In this document: one piece after another, positions 6,726-6,731 of the stretch
How positions within the stretch are numbered: position 1 is the stretch's first letter
Layout of the letters: each line of letters starts with the position of its first letter
Source: Candidatus Krumholzibacteriia bacterium
GTDB lineage: Bacteria > Krumholzibacteriota > Krumholzibacteriia > LZORAL124-64-63
Assembly: GCA_014859985.1 (NCBI GenBank)
Contig: JACZKN010000317.1
Coordinates: 1-6,731, forward strand
DNA: 6,731 nt
Reading direction: 5' to 3'
Program-made: the position numbers and the translations under genes
Notes under the pieces: generated by a model
Seen by the model: the letters and a program-made list of their open reading frames with translations, nothing else
What the model was told of the DNA's origin: nothing
The model's database searches: none

Positions 6726-6731
6726 GGCCGG

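Overview
This is a very GC-rich, gene-dense stretch of bacterial chromosome from a diderm (Gram-negative) organism. Three features point to a lineage in or near the FCB group: a protein tail resembling the Bacteroidota type IX secretion (T9SS) sorting domain, a PorV/PorQ-type outer-membrane barrel, and a short RpoD/SigA-type sigma factor without region 1.1. The high GC argues against typical Bacteroidota. Candidate phyla such as Eisenbacteria or Krumholzibacteriota would fit, but that placement is an inference from protein style and base composition. I see no insertion sequence, phage gene, CRISPR array, tRNA or rRNA.

Layout. (1) Positions 1-546 hold the C-terminal end of a secreted protein with a FlgD-like/T9SS-like C-terminal domain. 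(2) Positions 669-1601 encode a PorV/PorQ-like beta-barrel with a signal peptide. (3) Positions 1605-2360 on the minus strand encode an LpxH-type UDP-2,3-diacylglucosamine diphosphatase for lipid A synthesis, tail-to-tail with the barrel gene and only 3 bases away. (4) Positions 2441-2926 encode a 161-residue coiled-coil protein of unknown function, divergent from lpxH. (5) Positions 3052-4566 encode an HtrA/DegP-type periplasmic serine protease with two PDZ domains, whose predicted promoter overlaps the previous stop codon. (6) Positions 4670-5524 encode an RpoD/SigA-family sigma factor, probably in one transcript with the protease and followed by a perfect 14-bp hairpin. (7) A 271-base intergenic region carries a predicted promoter whose -35 box lies inside a perfect palindrome. 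(8) Positions 5796-6725 encode a membrane-anchored M23 peptidoglycan peptidase.

The theme is building and maintaining the cell envelope: an outer-membrane barrel linked to protein export, lipid A synthesis, periplasmic protein quality control and cell-wall hydrolysis, with a housekeeping-type sigma factor among them. I did not find a clearly new biological system. The best leads are small-scale: the sorting-domain protein beside the PorV-like barrel, the palindrome over the M23 promoter, two possible leaderless starts, and the protease-sigma gene pair.
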